Below are positions 1 through 14,146 of a stretch of DNA of 64,000 bases, one piece after another. The position numbers were made by a program, and so were the translations under genes. The DNA lies in assembly GCA_004335835.1 (NCBI GenBank), contig RWJK01001695.1:26680-90679 (forward strand), written 5' to 3'. Numbering within the stretch: the stretch's first letter is position 1; every line of letters begins with the position of its first letter. This DNA comes from Scenedesmus sp. ARA3 (Eukaryota; Chlorophyta; Chlorophyceae; Sphaeropleales; Scenedesmaceae). The notes below the pieces were generated by a model, which worked only from the letters and a program-made list of their open reading frames with translations, searched no databases and was not told where the DNA came from.

Positions 1-3000
1 ACGGATGACAGTTGTTGACTGTTAGTGAGCTGTTGACAGCAGCAGGCGTGACTATGAAGGTGTTATGGACTGGTAGCGGTCAGTATGCTGTGGCTCCGTG
101 TGCTTTGTTGCTCTTGCAGTGCAGCCGCAGCTGCAAATTAACTGCACATGTGCACAGACTCACATCAGTAAGACTACAGCAGCGCGATGGTCGCTATGAC
201 ATGTTGTCTCATGCTGGGGAGGGTACAACACACAGCACAAGGCCCAGGAGCAAATGGGCAGGGAGGTGTAAATTTCAGTGTGCCATGTTGCACAGTGAAT
301 GACTATGGTTTAGGCGGTGGTTGCAATGCGGCCTGCGCTATTGTATGTTTTGTCGTAGTGTGGATTGCCCAAGTGCTGCTGATTCAGAAGTACTGTTGAC
401 ATTTAGCCCAGGCTCACTGCCAGCAGCAGCAGCGGCTGTGTAGCCGCCGCACTCTGTTCAGCAGCTGCAGGGCGCTAACAAGCTTAGGAGGTGGAGCGAC
501 ACCTGTGTTGTGCACATGGTGCCAGGTGTCGTCTGTCTGTCTGTCTATGCAGTAGCAGTACCTGTACATACCCTTTTTGCGGTGCTTTGCTGTGCATTGT
601 GTTGTATAGAGGAGCAGCCCAGATGCCTGTCTGTCCAGCAGGAGTCTCTGTGTGCGGTGCTATATCGTGCATTGTGTTGATCAACAGGAGCAGCCCAGAT
701 GGCTATGTGGCCACCCTGTCTCTCCAATGATTGGATGACATATCGCGACCCAACATAGACCAGCTTTCCCTGATCCAGCATGCGTTACACCTCCTATGAG
801 GAATAACAGAACGTGTTTTGCAACATGTTATCTGTCATATTTGGTTCCAGCCCGCATCCTGTGGGATGCGTTGCGGCTGGACAGCCAGTTGCAAAAGCAT
901 TTGCACAACAGCAAGGAGCCCAGATGGCTGCAGCACATTACACTGCAGCCACCCTGTCTCCTTCTCTACTGCAGGGCTTTAGAATGCTGTGCATTCACTG
1001 TCATGTGAATGGCAGTCAGCACATAAAGTTGCATTTTGTGGGGAGGAGGTGCTGCCAGCGTTGCAGCAATGGGGGTTCACCATATGTTGGGGCTTGATAT
1101 GTGCCACAATCGCAACCAGCAGTCCTGCTCGCTTTGCTGAGTACGTGTGATGTTGTACTTACATTTGGCAGTACTGCAGGAAACAGGTGACGTGGTGGCT
1201 TGCTGCATTAGTGCTAGCTAGCCTACAGGCTGCCGGCAATGTTTGCGTGTAGACCTGTCATTCTGCTGCATTGCTTCGGGCAGGAAGGCATTATGTTATG
1301 TACTTCTCAAGGTTAATTTGTCACAGGGATCCGCCTGATCATGATGGTCAAATTACAACAGGCTGTGAAGCTTTTCAAGTCAAGCCTTGCACCCTCAGCA
1401 ACCTGTGAGCTGAGTTATGTTTTGGCAACATGTTGTCTCAGATTGTTTGCTTTATGCCGGTGCGCTTTACTGATATGCTGTGGCATGTTGCGCATGCATG
1501 GTGTTGGGCTTTAGCCAAGCTGGCTGTACCGTGGTGTGCTGCAGTTTCATCATCATCATGTTACTCATCAAGCCATAGCATCAACGTGTGCTGCAGTTTG
1601 TTGCGTTTCAGCAATTCAGCGAGTGGGTATCCAGCTGCTGTCCTTGGGTTGTTGGTTGTGGTATCACCTTTGCAAAGTGCTGCTGCCGCTGGTGGCTGTG
1701 CTGCCGCAAAGATTCCCGCTATGCAGGTTGCCATGCACAATGTTGAGATGCAGGCAACACCTGGCAAGGAAGTTGAGCTGCTGCGTTTGAGCTATGTTGA
1801 CAGCGACAGTTGTGTGGAATGATCACGCAACTCTGAGAGACGGTTCTCAAGCTCAAGTGTCAACACAGAGCGTCGTGAGTGGCACCTAGTCTATCAAACT
1901 GTTTTTGTGCCAGCAGCGCAGCGCTGGGCACCCTGAAAACTGCTGGTCAGCAGCTGTGTGGGCTGGACGGTGCGTTGGCAGTCACTGACAGGTCGAGTCG
2001 ACTGACTCCCGTGCACCACGTGGTCTGAACATGTCCATGTGCACAGCTGCGTCTGCGACGTTTCTCTTGTAACAGTAGTCTTTAACATACTCTACGTTAC
2101 CATCAGCCACCTATGCCACTGCATGTTCTTGTTGCACGCACCTCCAGCAACAGATACACCAGCAGGCCAATGCGGCCCAGACTGACAGCTGAGCTACCTG
2201 TCATCAACCATAACAACAGAGCCACCGAGCAAACAACCCACCACGGTGATCCCCCAGCAGGTGCAAAAGCAACAAATCACAATGTGCTGCAAAGCAAGAT
2301 ATCCGTAACGCATGTCTCGACCCAGGGATGGCTCTGCCTTGAAGAAATGAGGTGGACACCAGAATGCGTCAATGCTGCAACATGGTCTGGACCACGCACC
2401 ATGAAACACACGATGCATGGCCACAGTGATGCACGGCTGCCCGTTCCCTGCATAGCTAGGCCACTGCCCTGCCGCAGCGGCTGCATATAAGCTGTCATTG
2501 CTAGCATCTTAGGCACTGACAGCAGACACATGTTGCGTCCATTCCATCCACCAGGATCACCACACAGGGCGTGAGCTGTGCGCCTTCACCAACCAGCCAC
2601 CGCCTTGGTACTGCACCTTGACCTCAGACACCAGCCTGTGGCGCTGCAAGAGTCAATTCAGCACACCTGCTTTCATTCTTTGAACCAGCAGCTGCGGCAG
2701 CTGCAACAATGGGACACCGCAAGGAAACAGCAACAGGTGCCATATTGCAAACTTGGCGGCCAAGCTGTGCTCCACTTGCTCAAACCCAGCAGCATCCCTT
2801 GACAAACACCACAGACACGCAGCACGACAGCACCCACGCAAGCCAAACTGCAAACACGACATCACCCTGTTAGTCATATGCATTCTCACTTCTTCAGCGA
2901 GCCATGCCACTGGCCACCTAGCGTGCTACACACCTCAGCACCGCATGGAGCGCTGTACCATCACAGCGCCTGTGTACTCCTTCCCTCTCACGGCACGGCA

Positions 3001-3107
3001 GTGCACTTGCCACCAGGCACCCACACCTGCTGAATGCACTCCACCGCGAGCATCCTCTTCTCTTTGCTCGGGCTCAGCGCAAGCCGCATCACCAGGAATG
3101 CAGGACT
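1..3107. other. Region without a supported gene
   Basis: No reading frame here shows a recognisable domain, a consistent exon chain or convincing splice-site framing; the open frames are short and overlap on both strands. The right part lies just downstream of the ABC transporter stop codon and probably holds its 3' untranslated region. I saw no clear polyadenylation signal within about 600 bases of that stop. The left part contains diverged direct repeats (see 578-725). Confidence 0.6.
578..725 (+). repeat. Diverged 75-bp direct repeat, with a third relic near 906-960
   Basis: Two imperfect copies start at 578 and 653, both beginning with TGCGGTGC and running through a shared block ending GAGCAGCCCAGATG. 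A third related stretch (906-960) shares AGCCCAGATGGCTG and the following ACCCTGTCTC with the second copy. The spacing of 75 bases is read directly. No coding function is evident. Confidence 0.6.
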
Positions 3108-6100
3108 TTACCGCTTCAGGAAGTTCATGTACTTAAGTGCCAGAATCGACGTCACCCTGAAGAACACCACGTAGCCAAACACAATCGCCAGGCACCACCA
3201 GCGCATGTCGTAGTCAAAGTCAAACAGCATCTTTGTGAAGCTGCTGACAGGCATGCGGCGGCCCGCAAACTGCACCAGCTGATTCGTGACATCACCCAGC
3301 TGGCTGACCCCCAGGCCGTACAGCACCCAGGTGGTGGGCACCAGGCGGTTGAGCCAGCGCCAGTAGCTGGGCATGGCGGGGTATGCGATGACGAAGCCGT
3401 TGAAGAGGTTGAACATGAAGTTCAGCCCCGCGCCAACCACCTGCGATTGAAGATGGTGCATTTGAAACAGAAGAAAATGGCAGCAGCAAGTGCAGAGTCA
3501 GGGGTTGTGCATGCAAGCGGCAGGTACAGGAGGCAGAAGCACTGCAAACCTGTTGCAGCACACAATCCATGTGAGAAATCTAAGCGCGGAGGATGACCGA
3601 CCACAGTCGAGTACAACAACAAAGAGCGAGCTCAAGCACACGCACCTGTGCGATCTGCTGGCTGGGCGTGACATACACCATGAACTGCCCGAAGATGGTG
3701 TAGAAGCTGATGCTGGCCAGGAACATCATGAAGTAGAAGAAGCACTTCTCCGCCTGTGCCTGGAAGCCGATCATGGAGTAGATCACTGGCACAAACAGCA
3801 GCGCCTGCAGGAACAGGGTGCAAAACACAAGGAGAGGTCAGCAACAAAAGGAGAGGTCAGCAACAATGGGAGATGCATGATGAGTCTGACAATCAACAGA
3901 GGCAGCAGGCGTCCCTAGACTATACCGAGTGTTCAGGACACTGGCTGCATGTGGTGCTGCGCCACATGCCACAGCACACCAGCTGCTGGGCTGCAGCAAC
4001 GCACCTGGATGAGCAGGTAGGGGATCTCCACCAGTGCAATGGCCACGCCATATGCGAAGGGGTCGTACGGCAGCGCACCGCGCTCACGGTAGAACACCAC
4101 GCGCTCCATGCCTAGCAGGGGAAACACGCAGCAGCAATGAAGGGATGGCTTCAGCAGCATGATGAGCAACAGCGACAGCAGCTGCATAAGACTGGCTGCA
4201 GAACCATTCAGAAGACACCTTGCACCACTACCATGTAGCATGGTCACGCGCTTGCTGCTGGCCTTGAGCAGCTGCTGCGGAAATACATCCCAGGCAGCCT
4301 GTGCTCAGCACACACTGCCACTGCCACATCCGGCAACAGCCAGCCAGCTGACAGCTGGCCATGCAGCACTGCACTCACCCACGAGCGGCATGACTGCCAT
4401 GAGGTTGGTCATGCCCAGGAAGTTGGTGCTGGAGAACATGATGCCCATGATGTTCTGCACATTGCCCATGGCCGCGTACGGCTTGGGCAGGTGGCCCGCC
4501 CTGCGCAGCGGCACATCAACAGCAGCCGTGTGTTACATTGGCACCAGACTGTAGATCCACCGTATTCGCACCAGCGCGTGATGGAGGCTTGCATGATGCA
4601 GTTGCTGCCTTGTGCATCATGGCGCGGCTGTGTGATGATGACACTCCTCGCCATGCTAAAGCAGTGCCTGACATGCTGTGTCGATTCACTGACCAGCATT
4701 GCCCAGCCACTCACTTGAAGTACATGGAGCCGTAAATGAAGGCCACGCACAGCGTGAGGAAGCAGCGCGCGAGCGTGTAGCTGGGTGTGCGCCAGTACAC
4801 CAGCCAGTACTTGAGCAGCAGCTCGCGCACCTGCAGCACCACATGAAGCACACGTAGTGCGCAGCTTCTGTCAGCACAGCATCAGCCACAGCCGCTGATT
4901 GCTCAGCGTAGTGCCGCTATCTTATTGAGATTAGTCATTTGCAGGATGACTAACTGTGAGTTGTCAAAGCTTCATGCTTTGACTCCTGCTCATGCAACAG
5001 TGGCTCAAACCCCTCACCTGGATGTTGAAGGGCTGCGCGTACATGGACGTCATCTTCAGCTGCATGCCAGATGCCAGCCCCTCCTGCACCAGCCGCTCAC
5101 ACTCCACTGCATTGCTCGCCGCCAGGCTGCTGGCTGCGTACACGCCAGGCCAGTCGATGCTGTTGGGCTGCGAGACCATGGCCATGCTGCCGCCTGTGAC
5201 CTCCAGCATCCAGGTGGCTGGGTTCTGGCCGGCTGCGATTGGGCAGGTGCCTGCGCAGGGATTGGCGTAGCCAGAAGAGCTATCAGAGTTGCAACGACAG
5301 GTGCATGGTTGCAGCAGCTGCTAGTTTGCATGTGCCTGCGTGCAACAGGCTCAAGCTGCTCGTGCTTACACAGCAACTGGCGCGCTACTGGCCCCAGTGC
5401 AAAGTTGCACATGGTGTCCAAAGGTCCTATATGGCATGCACTGCTTATTGTATAAAACCTCCGTCTCACCTGGCACAGACTGCAGGTACGAGATCAGCTG
5501 GCTGCTCTCATCGCCCAGTGGCCCGAAGTAGGTGGTGCGCCCGCCGCGCTGCGCAGCACACAACAGCAAAGCTTCAACATTTGCAGCCAGCCTAGTGCAA
5601 GCTATATGTGCAGTTAACTCATCAAGCTGATGCAACTGCTCTTTTCTAACACTCGCCAGTGACAGGGAAAATATGCCTGGAACCAGCATTGCATGGCTGG
5701 TTGAACAATGAAACTGGGACAGTTGGCCACCTAAGCACAGTGGCAGCACAGAGCCCCACCTGAAGCAGCAGCAGGGTGTCGAAGGCCTCAAAGATCTCGA
5801 TGGACGGCTGGTGGATGGTCACCATCACGGTGCGCCCGCTCAGCGCCACGTTGCGCACTGCACGCATCACGATGGCTGCAGCGCGTGCATCAAGACCTGC
5901 AACAGCAACAAGGGAACACAAGATATTATGTGGGAAGCCATCACAGGTGCTTGCAGTACCGGCTGCAGCTACTAGCTTTTGGCCGTACACATGGAGTGTA
6001 CGGGTTCCCAGATGTGGCTGCAGTGAGCAGCTGTGTCACAAGCTGGCAACCGCAGCCTGGTTGATGTATCGCAATGCCATGCCACACCTGAGGTGGGCTC

Positions 6101-9100
6101 GTCCATGAACACCACACTGGGGTTGGCCACCAGCTCCACTGCAAAGCTATATCACTTTCTATCGCTCAGACAAAGGCAGCAAAACACCAACCTGAGGTGG
6201 GCTCGTCCATGAACACCACACTGGGGTTGGCCACCAGCTCCACCGCAATCGTCAGCCGCTTGAGCTGCTCCGTGCTGAGGCCGCCTGCACCACCCGGCAG
6301 CCCCACCAGGCTGAAGGACAGGTCGGTCAGGTCCACGATGTCAATCACCTGCTCCACGTACGCGCGCACCTGCGGGTTGAGTCAAATCAGAGGCAGCACC
6401 ACACAATGCGCGGTAAGCACATGACGGCAAGCACAACGCATTGATGTTGATCACCTGCTCCACGTACACGCGCACCTGCGCAGGGACAAACGGTGTGAAG
6501 GCAGGCAGCACCACAAGAAGTGCAGTAAAGCGTATTACGGCAGGGCGCAATGCCATACATCGATGAACTGCCCCATGTATGCACGCACCTGTGCAGTTGC
6601 ACATGTCATCATGGCAGACAGCACCGCGTCAACCCTGCCAGCAGACAGCAAGCTATGAGTATTCACAAGCTGCATGTACTGCCCTGTGAGGCGCCTGCAT
6701 CAACCAAGCGTGCTACGACAACCTCCCCAGCCCGCTTACAGCACACAGCACCCACCTGCTGGTCGGGCACCTTCGGGCTCAGCCTCAGCCGCCCGCTGAA
6801 CCACAGCGCCTCAATCACGGTCTGTGCCGGCGTGTGCACGTCCATCTGCTCCACATAGCCAACCACGCGGCTCCAGCTGGACTTGACAATGGGCTGGCCG
6901 TTGACCAGCAGGTGGCCGGTGGTGCGCCCGACGGTCTTGCGGCCGCAGATGACGTCCATGAGCGTGGTCTTGCCTGCAAGCATGATTAAATGATGAGGAT
7001 GCGGATGCTCGTTGATGTGTGGTGCCTTATGTGTGCATGTTCTAGTGGCTGCGCTGGAGCTGCATTCAAGTGCAGCTGTTGAGCGGCAAGGGTGTTTGAA
7101 TACACATGCACTCCGTGCTGCTGTCCCTTACCTGCTCCAGAGCCGCCCATGAGCGCCATGAGCTTGCCAGGCACTGCATGCCCGCTCACGCCCTTCAGCA
7201 GCTCCAGCTCCTTCGGCGGCGGCAGCGCAGCCACATCTGCTGCTGCGCCAAGGTCAGCGGCCCTGTCCCCCGCACCCGACCAGGCCCGGCCAGCCTCTGC
7301 GTCCCTGCTGAATCGCTGCTTGCGAGCTGACAGCGTGACCTTGCTGGGCGTGACAGGGCCCAGTGCCGCGTCGCGCGCAAAGCCAGGGTCTATGCTGCTG
7401 TTGTGGCTGCTGTTGGACCTGCCTAGCAGGCCCCAGCCCCCCTTCTTGTACGATGGGTTCGGCACAAAATACCTGCAGCAATAGCAAGCGAACATGTGTG
7501 TGAGATCAAGGGCGGGAAACACAGGCCAAGCCTTTCAAAGTCCAAAAATTGTGATTTGTGCATGAGCATGCCGGCATTGTGGCAGCACTCTGCTACACCA
7601 GATGCTCGCAACACCTATCATGACACACTGTAGCAGTTTACGCAGTCTGAAAGGCACCTGGCCCTTGGTACACACCTCAGCTCCTGGAACACCAGTGTGA
7701 TGGGGGTGAAGTCCAGCCCGCCATCCATGTTGATGCGCACAGCGCGCGGCGAGAACACCTCGCCAGGGTCTGATGGCCTGAAAGCACTCTTGATCAGGTG
7801 CAGGCCGCTGCTGAAGCTGTTGGTGGCACCTATGCAAGGAGAGAGCGCACACAGAGAGCGGTTATGCACATGCATGCAGGTGAACAGGGTATGCGTGCCG
7901 CATATGCAGAGTGATGATCATGTGGCAGGCTGCGTGATGTGCAGACAAGCACACACACCGAAGCGTCGACTCTCAGTTTGCAGGTTTAAAAGTATGTGCA
8001 CAGGGAACCAGGACAGGATACCAAAAGACAAACAGGCTGTACAGAACAAAGTGCTGCAGCCCACCTGCCAGGGACGCCCGCCAGCCACCCTCATGTGATC
8101 CCCTGCTGTACGTGCTGCCGTTGTCCCCAGCAGCAGCCCCGCCATTGTAGTGCCTGGGAGAGCCGGACAAGCTGCTGGCTGTCGTGTTCGATCCATTTGT
8201 GGATGTGCCTGCTGCATGGGAGTTGCGCCGGGTCGCCTTTGACAGGCGGGACATGCCTGTGGCTTTAGCTGCGGCCTCCTGGTGGCGCCGCAGCAGCTGC
8301 AGCTGCGCCTCTGCCCGGCGCTGCTCTGCCGCCTCGCGCACAAGCTCCAGCTGCTTTGCATCTGGCACGTGGGCCACCTTCTGGGGCCCAGTCACCCAGT
8401 CCAGCGCCAGGCAGGTGGCTGCGCTGAGGATGATGTAGGCGCCAAACCTGCAAACGCACAGAGCACCAAAGAGGCCTGCATTTAGTGCAGCACAGGCTAG
8501 CAGAACTAATTGCAACTGCTCAATGTGTTGGACCGGCCAGCTATGTGCAGCAAGTCATTTATGTCGTCTCAACAACAAAGGGGGCATCGCAAAGTCAGCT
8601 GAGACTTGTGTGTTGCCAACTCACAGGAAGGCGATGCCAATGACGATCCAGTTCTCATCTGTGTAGAAGTCAAATGAGATCAGCGCTGCCTGGCCCATGG
8701 TGTAGGCACCAGGCACGCCTAGCACCTTCTGTGACCACTGGGGGGAGCGGAACTCGTTGATGACCAGAGCGCGCAGCGCGTACGCAAACTGCACAGCGCA
8801 AGGCAGAGTGAGGGTCAGCAACATAGGTTTGGAATATCACGCGTGGCAGCCAGCACGTCTGCTGCGCATGCGTACACAGAGCATGTCGGCTAGCAACACT
8901 GCTGGTAGCGCTGTGCGGCGTATGTTCAAAGCATGCTACAAGGCCCATCGTCCATCAAGTACAGAGAAACAGATTCGCTATGGCAGCACAGGCTTGCTCA
9001 CCGGACTGAGGTAGTACGCCCAGATCCAGTACAGCGGTATGCTGCCCCGCACAATCGCAAAGCCGCTGGTCAGGATGAGGATCAGCAGCGCCAGGCCGCC

Positions 9101-12100
9101 GTATGCTGCGCCCAGCGTGGGGTTGGGCGCCAGCACCGCCAGCAGCCGGAACAGCGCGGTGAGGCACAGGTTGCTGGCCACCACCACCACCCAGAAGATG
9201 AAGAAGTAGTTCACCTTCATGTGGAAGCCCACCATGAAGTAGATGATGCAGCTGAACAGCGTGGCCTCCACCACAGACACCGGCAGCTGGCTCAGCGCCA
9301 TGGCCTGCACGCACACAAGCAGCACATTTGTCACCCCAAAGCCACTGCTGTGGTGAACAGGTGTGCACTGGACAGACAAAAAAGCAGCTTTGAAGCAGCG
9401 CAACTATTGTGTACTTCATCCAACGCACGCAGCAGCAGCTCACCGCGCCATGTGCATAGCCCGGGTACAGCAGGCTGTCCCTGTGCTTCAGCGACACGCC
9501 CTTCTGCGCCATGACCATGCCGATCTGCGGCATGGAGCCCATGGACATGAACAGGATGACCATGAAGGCCGCGCCGTAGAAGCTGCGCGCGTCGCTCACG
9601 CCATGGCTCAGCCGGAAGAACAGCGAGCCCACCATCAAGCTGACAGCGATGATCTGCAATGGCAAGAGTGGCAAGGGGACATCAGCGCTAGTCCATTTGA
9701 GGGCAGCCTCTACGGCAGCTGTGTGGGTGTTGAAGGGCCCCGGATACATGCTGACGGTGGCAGTGCTAGCGCATGCTCAACCAGCAGATGGCGAGTGTCC
9801 TGCATACTAGAGAGCAAAGCCCAACTAGACATATTCCTGGCTGGCGTATTGCACACATGCCGCCACATGCAATCACGCAGGCAAGCAGAGTTGTGACACG
9901 CACCTGCAGCATGCGCCCCTTGAGCAGCACTTTGTCGCGCAGCACCAGCTTAGCCTGGCGCCGCGTGCACACAGCAATCGCCTGCAGCGGGCTGAGCGCA
10001 TAGCGGCGCTTCTCCAGCGCTGCTGGGTGGCTCATCAGCGAGTCAAACGGCTCTGACAGCTGCTGCACCATGGCGTTACCTGGGATGAAAGTTACAGGCA
10101 TGAGCTAGTGAGCCCTCCAGCAGCGAAACATTGCTGGATCACATCAGCATGCACCAGACATTGCTCGGCGGATATGAGCATGGCGCAGCACTTCAAAGAT
10201 GTTCATTCCACCTCATTGGCACTGTCCTGCGTCCTGTCCTGCTGCTGATTTTAACAACGTATAGTGTGCATCTCATGCTGCTGCTGTTGTTGCTATCTCT
10301 GCTCCTTTGGCAAATCACCTGCTGAGCTTTCACTCCAGAAGGTGCTCGCCATCTGGTCCAGCGACAGCAGCATGCCTGACGGCCCCGCCATGCTCCCAGT
10401 GTTGGCCTGCACTGCTGCCACCAGCTGCTTGCTGGCAAACTCCAGCTGGCCTGCAGCATTTGCACAGCAGACAAGGTCACAGTATTGAGGGCATGTTGCT
10501 GGCAGGCCTGAAGGTAACATGGCTTGATGGCAGCCTGCTCTGCTTCTTACCCCCGTAGCAGAAGTGTGATCATGCAGTAGGGTCATCGTGTCAAACACCT
10601 GCTTGCTGCATCTGCTGCTGATGAACATGCAGTCGTAAACACCGCAGCTGCTTGAGCCTGCCTGTCTGTAACATAACTTGCCACCGTCACCAGTACACAC
10701 CTGCTGGTGTTGTGATCTCCAGCAGGAAGCTGGGCAGATCCTTCCGCACGGGGCATTGGAAGCCCATTTGCGTGAAGTGCCGCAGCGCATGCTGAATGTA
10801 CCAGGCGGCAGCAGAGGCAGTGGCAGCAGTAAGTGAGCGCTACAGGCAACAACCCTGCCGGAGCGTGCCTGATGAAACAACGCCCTACACAAGCGGCATG
10901 GCTGTCGGACAAATGCACAGTAAGATGGTACAATCAAGTGACTGGCAATCATTGCAGCTGGTCAAAGATGCGGCAAACTCACCTGCAGCGGGCCGTGGTA
11001 CAGCATCTTGCCGTTGGCCAGCAGCAGCAGGTCATCAAACATGTTGAAAACCTCCGGCGGCGGCTGCAGCAGGCTGATAATGGTTGTCAGGTTCAGCGCA
11101 TGCGACATCTGCAAGCCAGCAGCCGCGGCACACATCAGTCAGCAGGCTTGCAAGGGGTGCATACCACTGCTGATTGGGGTGTGCAGGGGTAAGCTCTCCC
11201 CACAATTGGTTCAGTAACCTAGCAGCTGCAAGAGACAGGCAGCATGACGATTGCTGCTTTTGCACATGCCACCTGCACCAGCCAACACGCACCGCTGTGA
11301 AGAAGGAGATGACGCTGAACAGTGTCGCCGAGTCCAGCCCTGTGCTGATCTCGTCCATGAGCAGCACGCGCTGCGGCCCCACCACCATCTCAGCCGTCGT
11401 CAGCCGCTTGCGCTCGCCGCCAGAGATGCCGCGCATCATCAGGCCGCCGTCTCCCACCATGGTGTCCCTGCGGCAGCCGCACCGCACGCAATATGAGCAA
11501 TTTTTCGTACATGGCAGCCAGCTAATCGATGCTATTGCAGCACCACTGGCAACCCTGCTTGGTAGACAACCAGTAACAACAAAACAGTTTACAGCATAAA
11601 CTGCTGGCCTATGCTGCTTCAACCACACGCCAGCAAGTGTGTGTTGTGCCTGCTGCTGCACCCAACCCAAGCTCACCTGCAGTGGCCCAGTCCCAGCAGC
11701 CGCATCACCACCTCCGTCTTCACGCCAGTGCCCCACACCTCCGTGATCAGCTGCTCAATCTCGTCCATCACCATGCAGTTGTCCAGCTCATCGCCCATGT
11801 TGGACGTCTGCCTGCGGCTGACACTGGGCGAGAAGCCGCGCGGTGGCAGCGAGGCCTGACCTGGCTGCGCTGCCAGCTGCTGCATGCTGCCGGCCACGCT
11901 CATCACCTGCAGGAAGTGCGAAACAGGTCATGAGGGGGCAGATGCTTCGGCAAAACCCAAACACGGTTGCAGGAACGATGATTTGCATCTGACTTGCAAG
12001 TGCAGGAGATGGGCTGCCCTGGCGCCTGCATTGCTCCGCAACAGCTCAGCTGCTGGTGGGCATCCTGGAGCAGTGTGCTTTGGCAGTCAAAACTGTTGCC

Positions 12101-14146
12101 GCAGCATACCGGCCAGCCACTGCTGATGCCACCCTGGCTGCCAACGAAGTTTTTGCCCAACTGCCTGCCAAGCCTGCACACCTTGGCCCTGCACAGCTCG
12201 CCAGACAGGTTGAACTCTGGCTCCCTGTAGCCGCGCTGGCAGACGTGCGCAAACTTCACTGTCTCCGCAACGCTCAGGTTGGGGATGTGGTTGTCGTGCT
12301 GCAGCAGCAGTTGTACAGCAGGACACCTCAGCTCCACTGTGCACTTCTACACATGCAGTCAGGGAAGCAAGATTACACCAGCAGTCACGCACACAGCAGG
12401 CAGCCTCCACTGCAACCATACTAGTAACTATCAGCAGCAGAGAGCGCCATTGAACAACGCCTTGCCTCACCTGATCCACAAATGCTGTTGTGCGCTCCAC
12501 TACAAACTCGTCCTTGTTGTGGCCGTTGTACAGGATTGAGCCAGACACCTGCAGCAACAGAGAGCCAAACATGTTACCCATGTGGTTGCTGTTGTCTGTG
12601 TCTGTCTCCATCCCAAGCATAGTGAGGAGCATAGTGAGAGGTACACGGCCAGGATTGCTTACCCTATGTGCTGCTTCAATGGCTGATGCCTGCTTGGTGT
12701 TGCAGCTGCTGCTGGTTGATAGCATAGCTCTGACCTGTTCTGCTGCTTTAGTCTGCTTGATTAGCCTATGTCCTGCAAGCACCGTGCAAATTATGCACTG
12801 AAAGCCGCCAAGAAGCACCTGCAGCCTGTTGCAGCCCCTGAGGCGGTTGCCCAGCACGCGCAGGAAGGTTGTCTTGCCAGAGCCTGGTGGGCCCAGCAGC
12901 AGCGTGCAGCGTCCCTACACACATAGCACAACCACATACACAGGTGGTGTTGGTGCCCTTGGCATACTTCAGCTGGCTTGCACATGGTTGAGGGTCCTGC
13001 AAGATCTCTGACTGGCTGGCTGGCTGAACATGCATGTCGAGAAGCGGGAGCTCTCAAAGGTCGCTGCTCCATTTTACCTGCGCCACTGAGTGCTATCCAA
13101 GCCTGCAGTCAATCCCTGAAGGTTGTGTGTGTTTCTGTTGGGGTAAAGAGTGGACGGCAGCATTCGTTCCAGTGAACGACTCCTCCTTACCGGCTTGAGC
13201 ACACCGTTCAGCCCATCCAGGATGGTCAGCTCCTGTGTGTGCGCTCCCTTGCCTATTCCAAAAGCAGCCTGCAGGAAGAGCGCAGCAACAGCTGTGTCAG
13301 GGAGAAAAGGCAGCCGCACTGCTTTATGAAGCGACACGTCATGCTAGTACCAGCAGAATAGGGCAGCAGCTGTGCACCTGCAAAATTGCTGTCCTGCAAG
13401 TAGCAAGTAGATGCAGGGCTGGCTACTGCATCTCTTTGCTGCTTGGGGCTGCTGTGTATCAATCACCTCACACCTGCTCCAGGCTCATGCTCACCTTGAG
13501 CAGCTGCGGACCAAAGTTGCCTGCAGTTGGGATGCCTGCGCTTCCAACCATTGCCTGTGTCTTGACTGTGAGGTTCTTGTACTCAATCTGCACTGTTGGC
13601 ATGGGCACCTGGTACTCCTCAAGCTTCTGAGCCAGCAGCCGGAAGAAGTCATGCCCTGGCTTGTCCCCCACTGACAGCAGCCTGCAGGAAAGTGCATCAG
13701 CTCCAGATTGAACTAATTGTGACAACTGTGGATGCTGCGGGTGCAGCAGACTTGAGCTGTGCTGCTAACATCTACTTGTAGTGCCCGCTGGTGGCAAGTA
13801 CAGTACTGCCTGCTGTGGTGTGTGCACTGCCCCTGCGCGCATGCCTGCAATGCTGTCCATACGACCATTTTGATGTGAAAACAACCGCTTTGAAGGACGT
13901 GTGAATCTAGCATAGCATCAGCAAGCCCTAAGATACTCCATGCCAGCAGCACCTGGAGGCCATCTCCTGCCGCTCTTTCCGCTTGACATGGCGACGTGTG
14001 CTTGCCAGCCACTCTTCCTGACATGCAGCTATCGCTTCCTGTTCATCAATGTCTGCGTTGCGAGATAGAGCGACCGGGTCCTGCCCTAGGCCTGCCGAGT
14101 AGCCCAGCGCTGCATAGGCAGGGCTACTAGGCTCGCCCACGTCCAT
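3108..14146 (-). CDS. ABCG: Full-size ABCG (PDR-type) ABC transporter, 28 exons, about 1638 aa
   Basis: ATP-driven membrane exporter of the plant/fungal pleiotropic-drug-resistance class; the substrate cannot be read from sequence. Order is NBD1-TMD1-NBD2-TMD2. NBD1 has Walker A GPPGSGKT (about residue 161), signature ISGGERKR and Walker B LLMDE. NBD2 has GGSGAGKT (about 1077), the plant-PDR signature [15 protein letters not shown] and [15 protein letters not shown]. The C-terminus ends LKYMNFLKR. Exons, 5' to 3': 13953-14146, 13495-13681, 13191-13268, 12819-12914, 12471-12548, 12182-12298, 11677-11906, 11293-11467, 10983-11108, 10701-10791, 10319-10450, 9904-10079, 9444-9653, 9002-9304, 8625-8788, 8065-8447, 7676-7829, 7132-7472, 6756-6973, 6192-6369, 5760-5896, 5470-5548, 5018-5250, 4715-4830, 4379-4500, 4005-4111, 3646-3804, 3108-3440. 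All junctions are GT-AG and in frame (4917 nt). A polar Ser/Gly/Ala-rich linker (exons 16-18) precedes NBD2, making it longer than the usual ~1450 aa. The start is the first ATG of the only open N-terminal exon. Confidence 0.93.
6088..6139 (-). repeat. Donor-edge echo of ABCG exon 20
   Basis: This 52-base stretch repeats the last part of exon 20 (6192-6243, encoding [17 protein letters not shown]) inside the following intron, and also ends at a GT donor. The copy is almost identical, so a second usable 5' splice site sits about 104 bases downstream. Using it would add codons from the intervening sequence. Confidence 0.8.
6446..6596 (-). repeat. Two acceptor-edge echoes of ABCG exon 20
   Basis: The first 35-40 bases of exon 20 (around 6340-6369, encoding [11 protein letters not shown]) recur at about 6446-6477 and, more diverged, at 6556-6594 in the preceding intron. 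Both keep an AG acceptor context on the minus strand (CAG before GTGCG). The nearer copy differs by a few bases, the farther by more, suggesting successive events of different age. Confidence 0.7.
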